A stretch of DNA of 64,000 nucleotides from Streptomyces sp. DvalAA-43 (GTDB lineage: Bacteria > Actinomycetota > Actinomycetes > Streptomycetales > Streptomycetaceae). Below are positions 36,548 to 44,628 of the stretch, piece after piece (position 1 is the first letter of the stretch; the number at the start of each line of letters is the position of its first letter). The stretch is from positions 1-64,000 of the forward strand of contig NZ_FMBW01000065.1 of assembly GCF_900091725.1 (NCBI RefSeq). The letters are read 5' to 3'. The translations under genes were made by a program, and so were the position numbers. The notes under the pieces were generated by a model that ran no database searches, was not told where the DNA came from, and worked only from the letters and a program-made list of their open reading frames with translations.

Positions 36548-36964
36548 ATGTGGACGTACGAGCACAGCATCGAAACCGCCCTGCCGCAGGCCGCCGTCTG
36601 GGACTGCTACGCCGACCCGGCCCTGTGGCCCGAGTGGGACGAGGAAGTCCGCGAGCTGACCCTGGACGGGCCGCTGGCCCCCGGCGTGCGGGGCACGCTG
36701 GACCTGCACGGGCTGCCGCCGACGGACCTCACCATCCCCAACGTCATTCCCGGCACCGCCCTGACCACCGAGGTGCGCATCCCGGACGGGACGCTGCTGC
36801 GGTTCACCTACCACCTGACCGAGCTCTCCGGGGCCACGCGCGTCACCCACCGGGCGGAGCTCGACGGCCCCTCGGCCGGCCAGGAGTTCGGCGCCGCGAT
36901 CACGGCCCCGGTGCCGGACACGATGCGAGCCCTGATCCGCTTCGCCGCATCCCGCGCCCGCTGA
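36548..36964 (+). CDS. SRPBCC-family protein
   Basis: This 138-residue protein of the START/SRPBCC fold (polyketide cyclase/dehydrase type) starts MWTYEHSIETALPQAAVWDC, with DPALWPEWDEEV and the usual alternating strands and final helix. The fold binds hydrophobic ligands and includes cyclases, hydrolases and binding proteins. Start ATG 36548. Divergent from the resistance ATPase, it could bind the product or help cyclise the amino-aldehyde, but there is no direct evidence. Confidence 0.8.
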   Translation: MWTYEHSIETALPQAAVWDCYADPALWPEWDEEVRELTLDGPLAPGVRGTLDLHGLPPTDLTIPNVIPGTALTTEVRIPDGTLLRFTYHLTELSGATRVTHRAELDGPSAGQEFGAAITAPVPDTMRALIRFAASRAR

Positions 36965-37034
36965 CAAGGGATGCCCCGGGCGCGGCGGACATGTTCGGGC
37001 GCCCGCCGCTGCCCAGCTGCGGACAATCACTATA

Positions 37035-37054
37035 TGGTTTCCTCTGTTCAATCT
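37035..37054. promoter_or_regulatory. MarR-type operator candidate F (weak)
   Basis: TGGTTTCC-TCTG-TTCAATCT lies 54 bp upstream of the O-methyltransferase start. The left half is a perfect consensus half-site and the right half is degenerate. Confidence 0.45.
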
Positions 37055-37107
37055 TCTCGGTATCCGCGGACCGTACTTCCAGCCCACTTCTCATCGAAGC
37101 AGGAGCC

Positions 37108-37776
37108 ATGAACCAGGACCAGTGGACAGCGATCGACTCGTACACCAACGGCCTGCTGATATCGCACGATCCCGCCTTGGAGAAAGCCTCCAGAATGAGC
37201 GGGGAAGCAGGTCTCCCCGACGTCGAGGTCGCACCCAATCAGGGAATGCTGCTCCATCTGCTGGCACGGCTCGGCGACGCCCGTTCGATCCTTGAGATCG
37301 GTACCTTCGGCGGCTACAGCACCATCTGGCTGGCGCGGGCGCTGCCGGAGGGCGGAAAGCTGATCACGATCGAATCGGGAATTCTCTTCGCCAGGGCCGC
37401 GCGGGAGAACATCGAGCGCGCCGGGCTGGGCGACGTCGTCGACCAGCGGGTCGGAAGGGCGCTCGACATCCTGCCGGAGATCGAGGCCGAGGGCGCCGGT
37501 CCTTTCGATCTCTTCTTCATCGACGCCGACAAGGCAGGAATTCCCGAATACTTCGCCTGGGCGCTGAAGCTGTCCCGGCCGGGCAGCGTCATCGTCGTCG
37601 ACAACGTGGTACTCGGGGGCGCCCTCGTCGACCCGGCGAGCACGGATCCGGCGGTCGCGGGGGCCCGGGGCTTTCACGAACTGCTCGCCGGGGAGCCGCG
37701 GGTCACCGCGACCACGGTGCAGACCGTCGGTGCCAAGGGGTACGACGGGTTCACACTCGCGGTCGTCAACGGCTGA
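37108..37776 (+). CDS. O-methyltransferase (CCoAOMT/catechol type)
   Basis: This 222-residue SAM-dependent methyltransferase is of the caffeoyl-CoA/catechol O-methyltransferase family. The SAM motif is ILEIGTFGGYSTIWLA, the metal-binding Asp block is FDLFFIDADKAG, and VVDNVVLGG follows. AGGAG precedes ATG 37108. Such enzymes methylate one hydroxyl of an ortho-dihydroxy aromatic ring, matching the methoxy group of tomaymycin-type PBDs once the two hydroxylases of this cluster have acted. Confidence 0.93.
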   Translation: MNQDQWTAIDSYTNGLLISHDPALEKASRMSGEAGLPDVEVAPNQGMLLHLLARLGDARSILEIGTFGGYSTIWLARALPEGGKLITIESGILFARAARENIERAGLGDVVDQRVGRALDILPEIEAEGAGPFDLFFIDADKAGIPEYFAWALKLSRPGSVIVVDNVVLGGALVDPASTDPAVAGARGFHELLAGEPRVTATTVQTVGAKGYDGFTLAVVNG

Positions 37777-37796
37777 CCGCCCGGCCCACGGGCATC

Positions 37797-37837
37797 GCCG
37801 TGTGGGCCCTTCCCTCGGGAGGAAGGGCCCACACGGC
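37797..37837. terminator. Bidirectional terminator hairpin
   Basis: A perfect 17-bp stem (37797-37813 with 37821-37837) and a 7-base loop lie between the convergent O-methyltransferase and MFS genes. Confidence 0.85.
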
Positions 37838-37869
37838 CGGGACGGACCGGGAGGCGCGCGGTCAGCGGT

Positions 37870-39072
37870 TCAGGGGCGGGGTCCGGCCTCACTCCCGGGC
37901 AACGCCGCCACCGCGGCGGTGTCGAGGGGGCGTGCGCGACGGGTGGCCGCGTACGCGGGCGCCACCGAGAGCAGGCCGATGAACGCCATGCAGGCACCGA
38001 TCCACAGGGCGGCGACCAGCCCCGCCCCGGCGCTGATGGCCACGCCGCCCGCCCAAGGCCCCAGGACCACACCGACGTTGATCGCCGAGGCATTGACCGT
38101 ACTGACCAGTGGGCCGTCGTTGGCCACCCGCATCACCCGGGCGCCCATGGCGGGATTGAGCGGCAGCCCGATCAGACCGAGCACGACGAGAACGACGACG
38201 GTGGCCACGCGGTTCTGGGCGACCAGCGCGAACACCACCAGGCAGAGTGTCACCCCGATGAGGCCGTAGAAGATCAGCGGCATCATGTAGCGGTCGACGA
38301 ACCGGCCGGTGATCGCGTTGCCGACGACCGTGCCGATACCGAAGACCGCGAAGAGCCACGGCACGGCACTGGGCGAGAAGCCGCCGACGTCGACGAAGAT
38401 CGGCGAGAAGTAACTCGTGCCGGCCACGATGGAACCGATGACCATGGCGTTGGTGCAGTAGACCGCCCAGAGCCGGGGGTTGCGCAGGGCGGCGACCTCA
38501 CCGCGTACGTCGATCCGTTCCGGCAGCGGGGTGACCGGCACCAGCCACGCCACCGCGACGGCGCTCAGCCCGGCCACCGCGCCCACTGCCCAGAAGCTCG
38601 CCCTCCAGCCGAAGTGCTGGTCGATCAGGGAGGCGGCGGGCAGACCGACCACCTGGGCGATCATGACGCCGCCGAGCAGGATCGACAGCGCGCGCCCGCG
38701 CAGCTCCGGCCCGACCAGCTGGGCGGAGACCGCGACGGCGATGCCGAAGAAGGCGGAGGCGGCGAGCGCGGTGACCACCCGCGCGATCACGAGCACCCAG
38801 AACTCCGGTGCCACCGCGCCCAACGCCTGGCCGAGCACGAACACGAGGAGCAGACAGATCAGGGCCTTCTTGCGCGGCACCCGCAGCAGCGCGACCGTCA
38901 GCAGGGGACCGCCGATCACCATGCCCAGTGCGAAGATGGAGATGAGGTATCCGACCGTGGACACTGACACGTCGAACTCGGCCGACAAGCTGGGCAGGAG
39001 CCCGGAGACCATGATTTCGGTCGTGTTGAGGCAGAAGACGCCGATCCCGAGTGTGAAGATGGCGATGGGCAT
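37870..39072 (-). CDS. MFS efflux transporter
   Basis: This 400-residue major facilitator of the drug:H+ antiporter-1 (12 TM) type starts MPIAIFTLGIGVFCLNTTEI, with motif-A-like sequences GYLISIFALGMVIGGP and VPRKKALI between helices 2 and 3. It is closest in style to AraJ/PmrA-type exporters. It is the last gene of the minus-strand unit A-PCP/flavin reductase/hydroxylase/MFS and probably exports the product, as mfsX does in the tilivalline locus. Confidence 0.92.
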   Translation of the reverse strand: MPIAIFTLGIGVFCLNTTEIMVSGLLPSLSAEFDVSVSTVGYLISIFALGMVIGGPLLTVALLRVPRKKALICLLLVFVLGQALGAVAPEFWVLVIARVVTALAASAFFGIAVAVSAQLVGPELRGRALSILLGGVMIAQVVGLPAASLIDQHFGWRASFWAVGAVAGLSAVAVAWLVPVTPLPERIDVRGEVAALRNPRLWAVYCTNAMVIGSIVAGTSYFSPIFVDVGGFSPSAVPWLFAVFGIGTVVGNAITGRFVDRYMMPLIFYGLIGVTLCLVVFALVAQNRVATVVVLVVLGLIGLPLNPAMGARVMRVANDGPLVSTVNASAINVGVVLGPWAGGVAISAGAGLVAALWIGACMAFIGLLSVAPAYAATRRARPLDTAAVAALPGSEAGPRP

Positions 39073-39165
39073 GTGACTCCAATTCAGCGCAGCCGTCCGA
39101 GCGGCGGGGAGCCCGTGCTCCCCGGCCGCGTGGGTCCGGACGGTCTGTTTCTTGTCTCGCCGGCG

Positions 39166-40710
39166 TCAGGGCCGGCTGGGGTTGATCAGATCGGGAGCGC
39201 GCCATCCGTCGAGGTCGTACTCCGCCATGCACTCCTCGGCGAAGCCCTTGTACGCGTCGACGAGCCCGGAGCTCTGCTGGGCCAGCAGGAGTTCGATCCG
39301 GACGTTCTCGTGGTTGCCCGAGTAGTTGCGCTCGTACAGTTCGTGCCGGCCACCGAACTCGGTACCTATGGAGTCCCAGATGAGCTTCATCAGCTTGACG
39401 CGCTCGACGGCGTCGTAGCCGTTCGAGCCGCGCACGTACTTGTCGAGCAGGGGCCGCAGCTCGGGCTGTTGGAAGTCCCTGGCATGGGAGTTGACGTAGA
39501 TCAGCGCGCTGCCGAGGTCCTGCTGGAGAATCTCGCGTATGCGCGGGTAGCCGATCGTCATGAACCACCGGTACGCCATGCCGTAGTCGAGGTTGGGCAG
39601 CAGCGCTCCGTCGTGCCAGGGGTCGGGGTTCTGCGCCATGGCGTCACCGAGGCCCCAGAACATGTTGCGCCAGGCGAGAACCTCGCCGATGCGGGTCTGG
39701 ATGCCGCGGAAGTCCTTGGTCCCGGTGGCCTCGACCCCCTTGAGCAACAGGCCCGCGAGGAAGTCGAGTTTGACGCCGAGACGGGTGATGCCGTGGAAGG
39801 TGAGCCGGTGGGTGAAGCCGGAGGCGTTCAGGAAGGTGCCGGCCTTGGCGGTGTCGCCGTAGATGAAGACGTTCTCCCACGGAACCTTCACCCGGTCGAG
39901 GATGAAGATGGTGTCGTTCTCGTCCATCCGGCTCGACAACGGGTAGTCGAACGGGCTGCCCATGGAGTTGGCCATCGCCCCGTACGAGGGGCGGCAGATC
40001 AGCTTCACGCCGGGGGCGTCCATAGGAAGGGTGCACACCAGCGCGTACTCGCGTTTCTGCACCGGCAGCCCGTAGTGGGCGATGAAGTTGTAGTGGGTGA
40101 TCGCCGAGCCCGTCGCGACGACCTTGGCCCCACTGACGATCAGGCCGTCGTCCCGCTCCTCCTCCACATGGACGAAGACATCGTTGCTGTCCGCGGGGCG
40201 GTGTCGGTCCACGGGCGGGTTGATGACCGCGTGGTTCCAGTACAGGACCTTCTCCTGCGCCTCGCGGTACCAGCGGCGGGCGTTCTCCGCGTACTCCCCG
40301 TAGTAGTCGGGGTTGACGCCCAGGCTGACCAGGAAGCTGGCCTTGTAGTCCGGGCTGCGGCCCAGCCATCCATAGCTCATGCGCGCCCACTCGGCGATCG
40401 CCCCGCGGTCCGCGACCAGGTCCTCGGCCGTGCGCGGGATGCGGAAGAACTTGTGGGTGTAGCCCTGGCTCCCGGTGTCCGTGGGCGCCGTCAGGATCTT
40501 CGCGCGCTCCGGGTCGTGCAGCGAGTCGTAGAGCCGGGCCGTCATGCGTGCGGTGTTGCGGAAGGCCGGGTGCTTGGTGACGTCGTCGACCCGCTCGCCG
40601 TACGCCCAGATCTCCCGGCCGTCGCGGAGGCTCTCCAGGTACTCGTCTCCCGTGAGCGGCCTGGTGACGGCCGGGGTGCCGGTGGCTGTGTCGTGGTTCT
40701 GCGCTGTCAT
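39166..40710 (-). CDS. HpaB-type FADH2-dependent aromatic hydroxylase
   Basis: This 514-residue protein matches the 4-hydroxyphenylacetate 3-monooxygenase oxygenase family (HpaB). Typical blocks are GREIWAYGERV, HPAFRNTARMTARLYDSLHD, INPPVDRHRP, and NASGFTHRLTFHGITRLGVK. It adds a hydroxyl ortho to an existing phenol using FADH2 supplied by the reductase encoded next, whose start overlaps (ATGA at 40707-40710). In PBD pathways an HpaB-type enzyme forms the dihydroxyanthranilate (TomE/TomF; hmoX). Here the second ring hydroxylation is its likely step, before O-methylation. Confidence 0.93.
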   Translation of the reverse strand: MTAQNHDTATGTPAVTRPLTGDEYLESLRDGREIWAYGERVDDVTKHPAFRNTARMTARLYDSLHDPERAKILTAPTDTGSQGYTHKFFRIPRTAEDLVADRGAIAEWARMSYGWLGRSPDYKASFLVSLGVNPDYYGEYAENARRWYREAQEKVLYWNHAVINPPVDRHRPADSNDVFVHVEEERDDGLIVSGAKVVATGSAITHYNFIAHYGLPVQKREYALVCTLPMDAPGVKLICRPSYGAMANSMGSPFDYPLSSRMDENDTIFILDRVKVPWENVFIYGDTAKAGTFLNASGFTHRLTFHGITRLGVKLDFLAGLLLKGVEATGTKDFRGIQTRIGEVLAWRNMFWGLGDAMAQNPDPWHDGALLPNLDYGMAYRWFMTIGYPRIREILQQDLGSALIYVNSHARDFQQPELRPLLDKYVRGSNGYDAVERVKLMKLIWDSIGTEFGGRHELYERNYSGNHENVRIELLLAQQSSGLVDAYKGFAEECMAEYDLDGWRAPDLINPSRP

Positions 40711-41300
40711 GCGTGGCCTTCCCTGGTCAGCTGATGGAAAGCGGTGATCTGTTGGGGGGTGACCGGGTCGTCGAGCGAACCGGACCAGGGCGCGCCCATG
40801 TCCTGCGCGGCCAGTTCCGGGAACACGCCGCGGAAGAACGCGAGCGGCCGCCCGCCGTGCACCTCGAAGCCCGTCACCGCCCCGATGAGCAGCAGGTGGT
40901 CTCCGCCGTCGTAGTGGCGCCAGGGGCGGCACACCAGGTGCCCGAGGGTGTCGGCGAGGAGCGGGGTCCCGTCCGTGTCGGTCGTCCAGCGGACGGGACC
41001 GGACATCGGCCGGCCCGCGAAGTGCAGGGCGAGTTCCCGCTGCTGCTCGGTGAGGAAGTTGATGGCGTAGGGGCCCGAGGCCAGGTGTCCGGCGGCCCGG
41101 CTCCTCCTGTCGAGACCGACCAGGACGAGGGGCGGGTCCATGGAGACGGATGTGAAGGAGTTCACCGTGATGCCGTGGACTTCGGGTCCGCGCCGGCAGG
41201 TGACCACCGTGACACCGGTGAGGAAGTTCCCCAGGCACGCGCGCAGACGGCGCGTGTCGTCCGGTGTCCGGGGTGGTGCGGCGCTCTGCGTCGTGGTCAT
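40707..41300 (-). CDS. Flavin reductase (HpaC-like)
   Basis: This 197-residue protein is a flavin reductase of the HpaC/FMN-binding split-barrel family. FLTGVTVVTCRRGPEVHGITVNSF and SPSMDPP-like VSMDPPLVLVGLDRRS are the usual flavin-binding blocks. It reduces FAD with NAD(P)H and hands FADH2 to the oxygenase. Its stop overlaps the oxygenase start by 4 bases (ATGA), supporting a two-component system. No unusual features. Confidence 0.92.
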   Translation of the reverse strand: MTTTQSAAPPRTPDDTRRLRACLGNFLTGVTVVTCRRGPEVHGITVNSFTSVSMDPPLVLVGLDRRSRAAGHLASGPYAINFLTEQQRELALHFAGRPMSGPVRWTTDTDGTPLLADTLGHLVCRPWRHYDGGDHLLLIGAVTGFEVHGGRPLAFFRGVFPELAAQDMGAPWSGSLDDPVTPQQITAFHQLTREGHA

Positions 41301-41336
41301 CGTGTCACTGCCCGTCCGCGGACGAGGGCGTCCGGA

Positions 41337-43136
41337 TCAGTGGACGCCTTCGCGTATCTCCTCGATGTGGCGGGCCAGTTTCTCGACGTTGCCGCAGCGG
41401 AAGACGTCCTCGACGCCGACGTCGATGGCGAGCACATTCTTCAGGTGGGAGGCGAGCTGCACGAAGTGCAGGGAGTTGCCGCCGTTGCCGAGGAAGGCGT
41501 CGGTGGTCGAGCAGTCCTCGACACCGATGATGTCCTTCCAGATCTGCAGCACTGCGGCTTCGAGCGGGCTGTTCATGCGGGCACCTTTTTCGAGTCGCTG
41601 GTCCACGGTGTCCGGAGCCCTGAGCGCGCTCCGGTCGATCTTTCCGTTCACGTTGACGGGGAAGGCGTCCAGCCGGTGGAAGTCCGACGGGATCATGTAG
41701 TCCTGGAGCAGCTCCCCCAGGTGTGCGACGAGTTCGGAATGCGCGGGGCGCCGATCGTCGCGCGTGGTGAAGAACGCGACGAGGGTCTTCTGGGTGACCT
41801 CGTCACCGAATGCCTTGACTACGGCCTGGTCGATGGCGTCGTGGGCCTTGAGCGCGAGTTCCACCGCGGTCGGCTCGACCCGGTAGCCGCGGATCTTGAC
41901 CATGTTGTCCGCGCGGCCGGCCAGCACGATATCGCCCTCCGGCGTGGTACGGGCCAGGTCCCCGGTCCGGTAGAGGAGGCCGTCGCCGGGCCGGGGGCCG
42001 GGGATGAACTTCCGTGCCGTCAGCTCCTCGTCACCCACGTATCCCCGGGCCACGCCGGCGCCGCCGATGTACAGCTCGCCCGTCTCGCCGGGGGCGCAGG
42101 GTTCGAGCCGCTCGTCGAGGACGGCCATGGTCATCAGCGGCATCGGGCGGCCGACGGGGACGGCTTTCGTCCGCGCGAGGGAGTCGGCGGCCGTCACCGG
42201 GTGGACGGCCACCAGGGAGGAGCCCTCGGTACAGCCGTAGCAGTTGTAGATCCGGGCGCCGGTCTCCCGGGTGGCCCTCGCGAGGTGGCGGGGCGAGGGG
42301 AAGTCGCCGCTGATCGTGATCACCCGTAGGCGGCGCAGGCTCTCGATCTCGTTGTCGACCAGCAGGTTGAACAGGCCGCACGGCAGGCTGAGGAAGGTCA
42401 CTCGGTGTTCCTCGATGACGTCCCTCAGCTCCGGCAGGGTCGGCAGCCCCGGCGGCAGGACGACCAGCTTGGCGCCGTGCAGCAGGCTCTGCCAGATCTC
42501 GATGGTCGAGGCGGCGAACGAGAAGGCGGCCTGCTGCACGAAGCAGTCCTGCTCGTCGATGCGCAGTTCCTCACTGGGAACGGCGAGACGGGCCAGGCCG
42601 CGGTGCGGGATCCTGACCCCCTTGGGCCTGCCGGTGGATCCGGAGGTGAACATGATGAACGCCGTGCTCTCCGCGTCCACCACGGTCTCCGGGTCACTGT
42701 CGGCCAGGGGTTCGGCCTGCTCCATGACATCGGCGGCGCGCAGTTCGCGGATGTGGTCGCCGAAGACGGCCGTGTCCCACTCCCCCTGGTGGACGACCAG
42801 GCGCACCGAGGCGGTGTCGAGGACGTCATTGATCACGCGCTCGGGGTGGGCGGGGTTCAGGGGGACGACACAGCCTCCGGCCTTCAGGACGGCGAGCATC
42901 ATCACGTAGAGCTCGACCGAACGGTTCAGGTGGAGGCCGACCGGAGTGCCCTGGCCCACTTCCCCCTGCCGCAGCGATCGGGCAGCCTTGTTGGCGAGGG
43001 AATTGAGCTCGGCGTACGAAATGCGTTCCCCCCTGTACACCAGGGCGGTGCGCGCACCGAACCTCGCCACCGTCTTCTCGAAGAGCCGGGGAAGAGTGAG
43101 GTCGGCCGGTAAATCGGGGGATGTGAGGCTGGACAT
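41337..43136 (-). CDS. Aryl-acid A-PCP loading module
   Basis: This 599-residue two-domain NRPS protein has an A domain (about 1-510) with A3 FTSGSTGRPKG, GDL in YRTGDL, and catalytic lysine in NVNGKIDR, and a PCP (about 530-599) with Ser555 in GNGGNSLHF. The A4 block reads FAASTIEIW with Ala208 where amino-acid-activating domains have Asp (FDxS). Loss of this Asp, which binds the alpha-amino group, is the hallmark of aryl acid activation. It therefore probably loads a substituted anthranilate, like TomA or NpsA in PBD pathways. An operator lies 109 bp upstream. Confidence 0.93.
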   Translation of the reverse strand: MSSLTSPDLPADLTLPRLFEKTVARFGARTALVYRGERISYAELNSLANKAARSLRQGEVGQGTPVGLHLNRSVELYVMMLAVLKAGGCVVPLNPAHPERVINDVLDTASVRLVVHQGEWDTAVFGDHIRELRAADVMEQAEPLADSDPETVVDAESTAFIMFTSGSTGRPKGVRIPHRGLARLAVPSEELRIDEQDCFVQQAAFSFAASTIEIWQSLLHGAKLVVLPPGLPTLPELRDVIEEHRVTFLSLPCGLFNLLVDNEIESLRRLRVITISGDFPSPRHLARATRETGARIYNCYGCTEGSSLVAVHPVTAADSLARTKAVPVGRPMPLMTMAVLDERLEPCAPGETGELYIGGAGVARGYVGDEELTARKFIPGPRPGDGLLYRTGDLARTTPEGDIVLAGRADNMVKIRGYRVEPTAVELALKAHDAIDQAVVKAFGDEVTQKTLVAFFTTRDDRRPAHSELVAHLGELLQDYMIPSDFHRLDAFPVNVNGKIDRSALRAPDTVDQRLEKGARMNSPLEAAVLQIWKDIIGVEDCSTTDAFLGNGGNSLHFVQLASHLKNVLAIDVGVEDVFRCGNVEKLARHIEEIREGVH

Positions 43137-43244
43137 GCCTCGTGTTCCTTTCCGCGCAGCCCTGGACGTTCCCGGGGAACTCAGGGGAGAAGGCAGTGAA
43201 TTCGGCCGCCCGAAGGTTCGCTCCGGTATCCGGCACGACCAAAA

Positions 43245-43264
43245 TGATTTCCTAACGGAAACTA
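43245..43264. promoter_or_regulatory. MarR-type operator candidate B
   Basis: TGATTTCC-TAAC-GGAAACTA lies 109 bp upstream of the A-PCP gene and overlaps the last codons of the FAD hydroxylase gene. The two half-sites are near-perfect inverted copies. Confidence 0.7.
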
Positions 43265-44412
43265 CTATCCGACGAGCGAGCCGCCGCTGTCAAGTCTTCA
43301 TAGGACAGCCGCCCACCGCGCGTGAGCAGCTCGAACGCGAACTGCGACGCCTCCCGCCCCATGGCCAGGCCGATGTCCTCGAACCATTCCAGGCTGGCCT
43401 GCGCGGCCCGCTGCGCCGCCGCCACGGCGGGCCCGCGCCGCCGCTCGTACGCGACGAGCGCGGCCTCCGGCGAACCGCCGCCACCCCCGAGACAGCCGTG
43501 GTCCCGGAGCAGGCCCGCCAGCACCAGGGCGTCCTCCATGGCGAGCCTGGTGCCCGACCCGATGGAGAAGTGCGTCGTGTGGGCGGCGTCCCCGAGCAGC
43601 ACCAGATTTCCCTGGTGCCAGCGGCGGTTACGGACCACCGTGAACCTCCGCCACCGGGACCGGTTACCGGTGAGCCGGTGCCCGTCCAGGGTGTCGGCGA
43701 AGATCTCCTCCAGCCGCTCGACGGCGAACCGGTCGCTCCCGTCGGGGGTCACGCCGGCGATCGGCGCGGCGAGCCCCGCGGCCCGCCAGGCATGCTCGTC
43801 GGCCTCGACGATGAAGGTGCTCAGCTCCGCACTGAAGGGATAGGCGTGACCGTGCAGGGCCCCGTGCCCGCTCTCGGCGACGAGGAAGGTCAGCGCGTCG
43901 AAGGGCTTGTCGACGGCGAGCCAGATATAGCGCGAGGAACGAGTGTCGAGCGAGGTCCCGAACGCATCCGAACGGCCTGACCGGATAGCCGAGTTGGCCC
44001 CGTCCGCCGCGACGACCAGGTCGTACTCCGCCAGCAGCCGCTCCACCGGAGGGCCCTGCTCACCGAAGCGGAGCGTGACGCCCGCCTCCGCGCAGCGCCG
44101 GTACAGCAGACGCAGCAGCTCCTTGCGGCCGATGGCCGCGAACCCGTGCCCGGCACTGCGCACCACCTCGCCCCGGTAGCGCACGGCGATGTCCGCCCAG
44201 CGCTCGGACCGCGCCGCCATCGCGTCATACAGGGCGGGATCGGTCTCCTTGATACCGAGGAGCGTCCCGTCCGAGAACACCACACCGAATCCGAAGGTGT
44301 CGCCCTCGGGGTTGCGCTCCCAGACCACCACCTCGCCCGCCGGGTCGAACTGCTTGGCCCATGACGCGAGGTAGAGGCCACCGGGCCCCCCTCCGACCAC
44401 CGCGATCCGCAC
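43252..44412 (-). CDS. FAD-dependent aromatic hydroxylase (salicylyl/anthraniloyl-CoA hydroxylase-like)
   Basis: This 386-residue flavoprotein monooxygenase of the PHBH fold has GGGPGGLYLA at the N-terminus, DLVVAADGANSAIR in the middle and GDAAHTTHFSIGSGTRLAMEDA as the FAD ribityl-binding block. These read like salicylyl-CoA 5-hydroxylase and 2-aminobenzoyl-CoA monooxygenase, so a 5-hydroxylation of anthranilate (free or thioester-bound) is a good guess. Start GTG 44412 follows GGGAGG; the longer upstream frame has no ribosome site. It is divergent from the anthranilate synthase gene across operator C. Confidence 0.9.
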   Translation of the reverse strand: MRIAVVGGGPGGLYLASWAKQFDPAGEVVVWERNPEGDTFGFGVVFSDGTLLGIKETDPALYDAMAARSERWADIAVRYRGEVVRSAGHGFAAIGRKELLRLLYRRCAEAGVTLRFGEQGPPVERLLAEYDLVVAADGANSAIRSGRSDAFGTSLDTRSSRYIWLAVDKPFDALTFLVAESGHGALHGHAYPFSAELSTFIVEADEHAWRAAGLAAPIAGVTPDGSDRFAVERLEEIFADTLDGHRLTGNRSRWRRFTVVRNRRWHQGNLVLLGDAAHTTHFSIGSGTRLAMEDALVLAGLLRDHGCLGGGGGSPEAALVAYERRRGPAVAAAQRAAQASLEWFEDIGLAMGREASQFAFELLTRGGRLSYEDLTAAARSSDSSFR

Positions 44413-44552
44413 GATTCCTCCCTGGGTCGTTGTGAGCCGCCGATCCGGACCGGCCCGAGGGCGGCATGGCGCGCCCACCCCTCTCCGAGGTCCCGGACGC
44501 GTCGGGACCGAACGGGGCCGCATGGTCACCGGCGCGCTCCGACGCTAGCATG

Positions 44553-44572
44553 TAATTTCCATTCGGAAACCA
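44553..44572. promoter_or_regulatory. MarR-type operator candidate C
   Basis: TAATTTCC-ATTC-GGAAACCA lies between the divergent hydroxylase and anthranilate synthase genes, 56 bp before ATG 44629. Confidence 0.7.
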
Positions 44573-44628
44573 TACCCGCTTCGGATGACATGTCTGGAAC
44601 ACGACGCTCTTTCGAGGAGAATCCGCGC

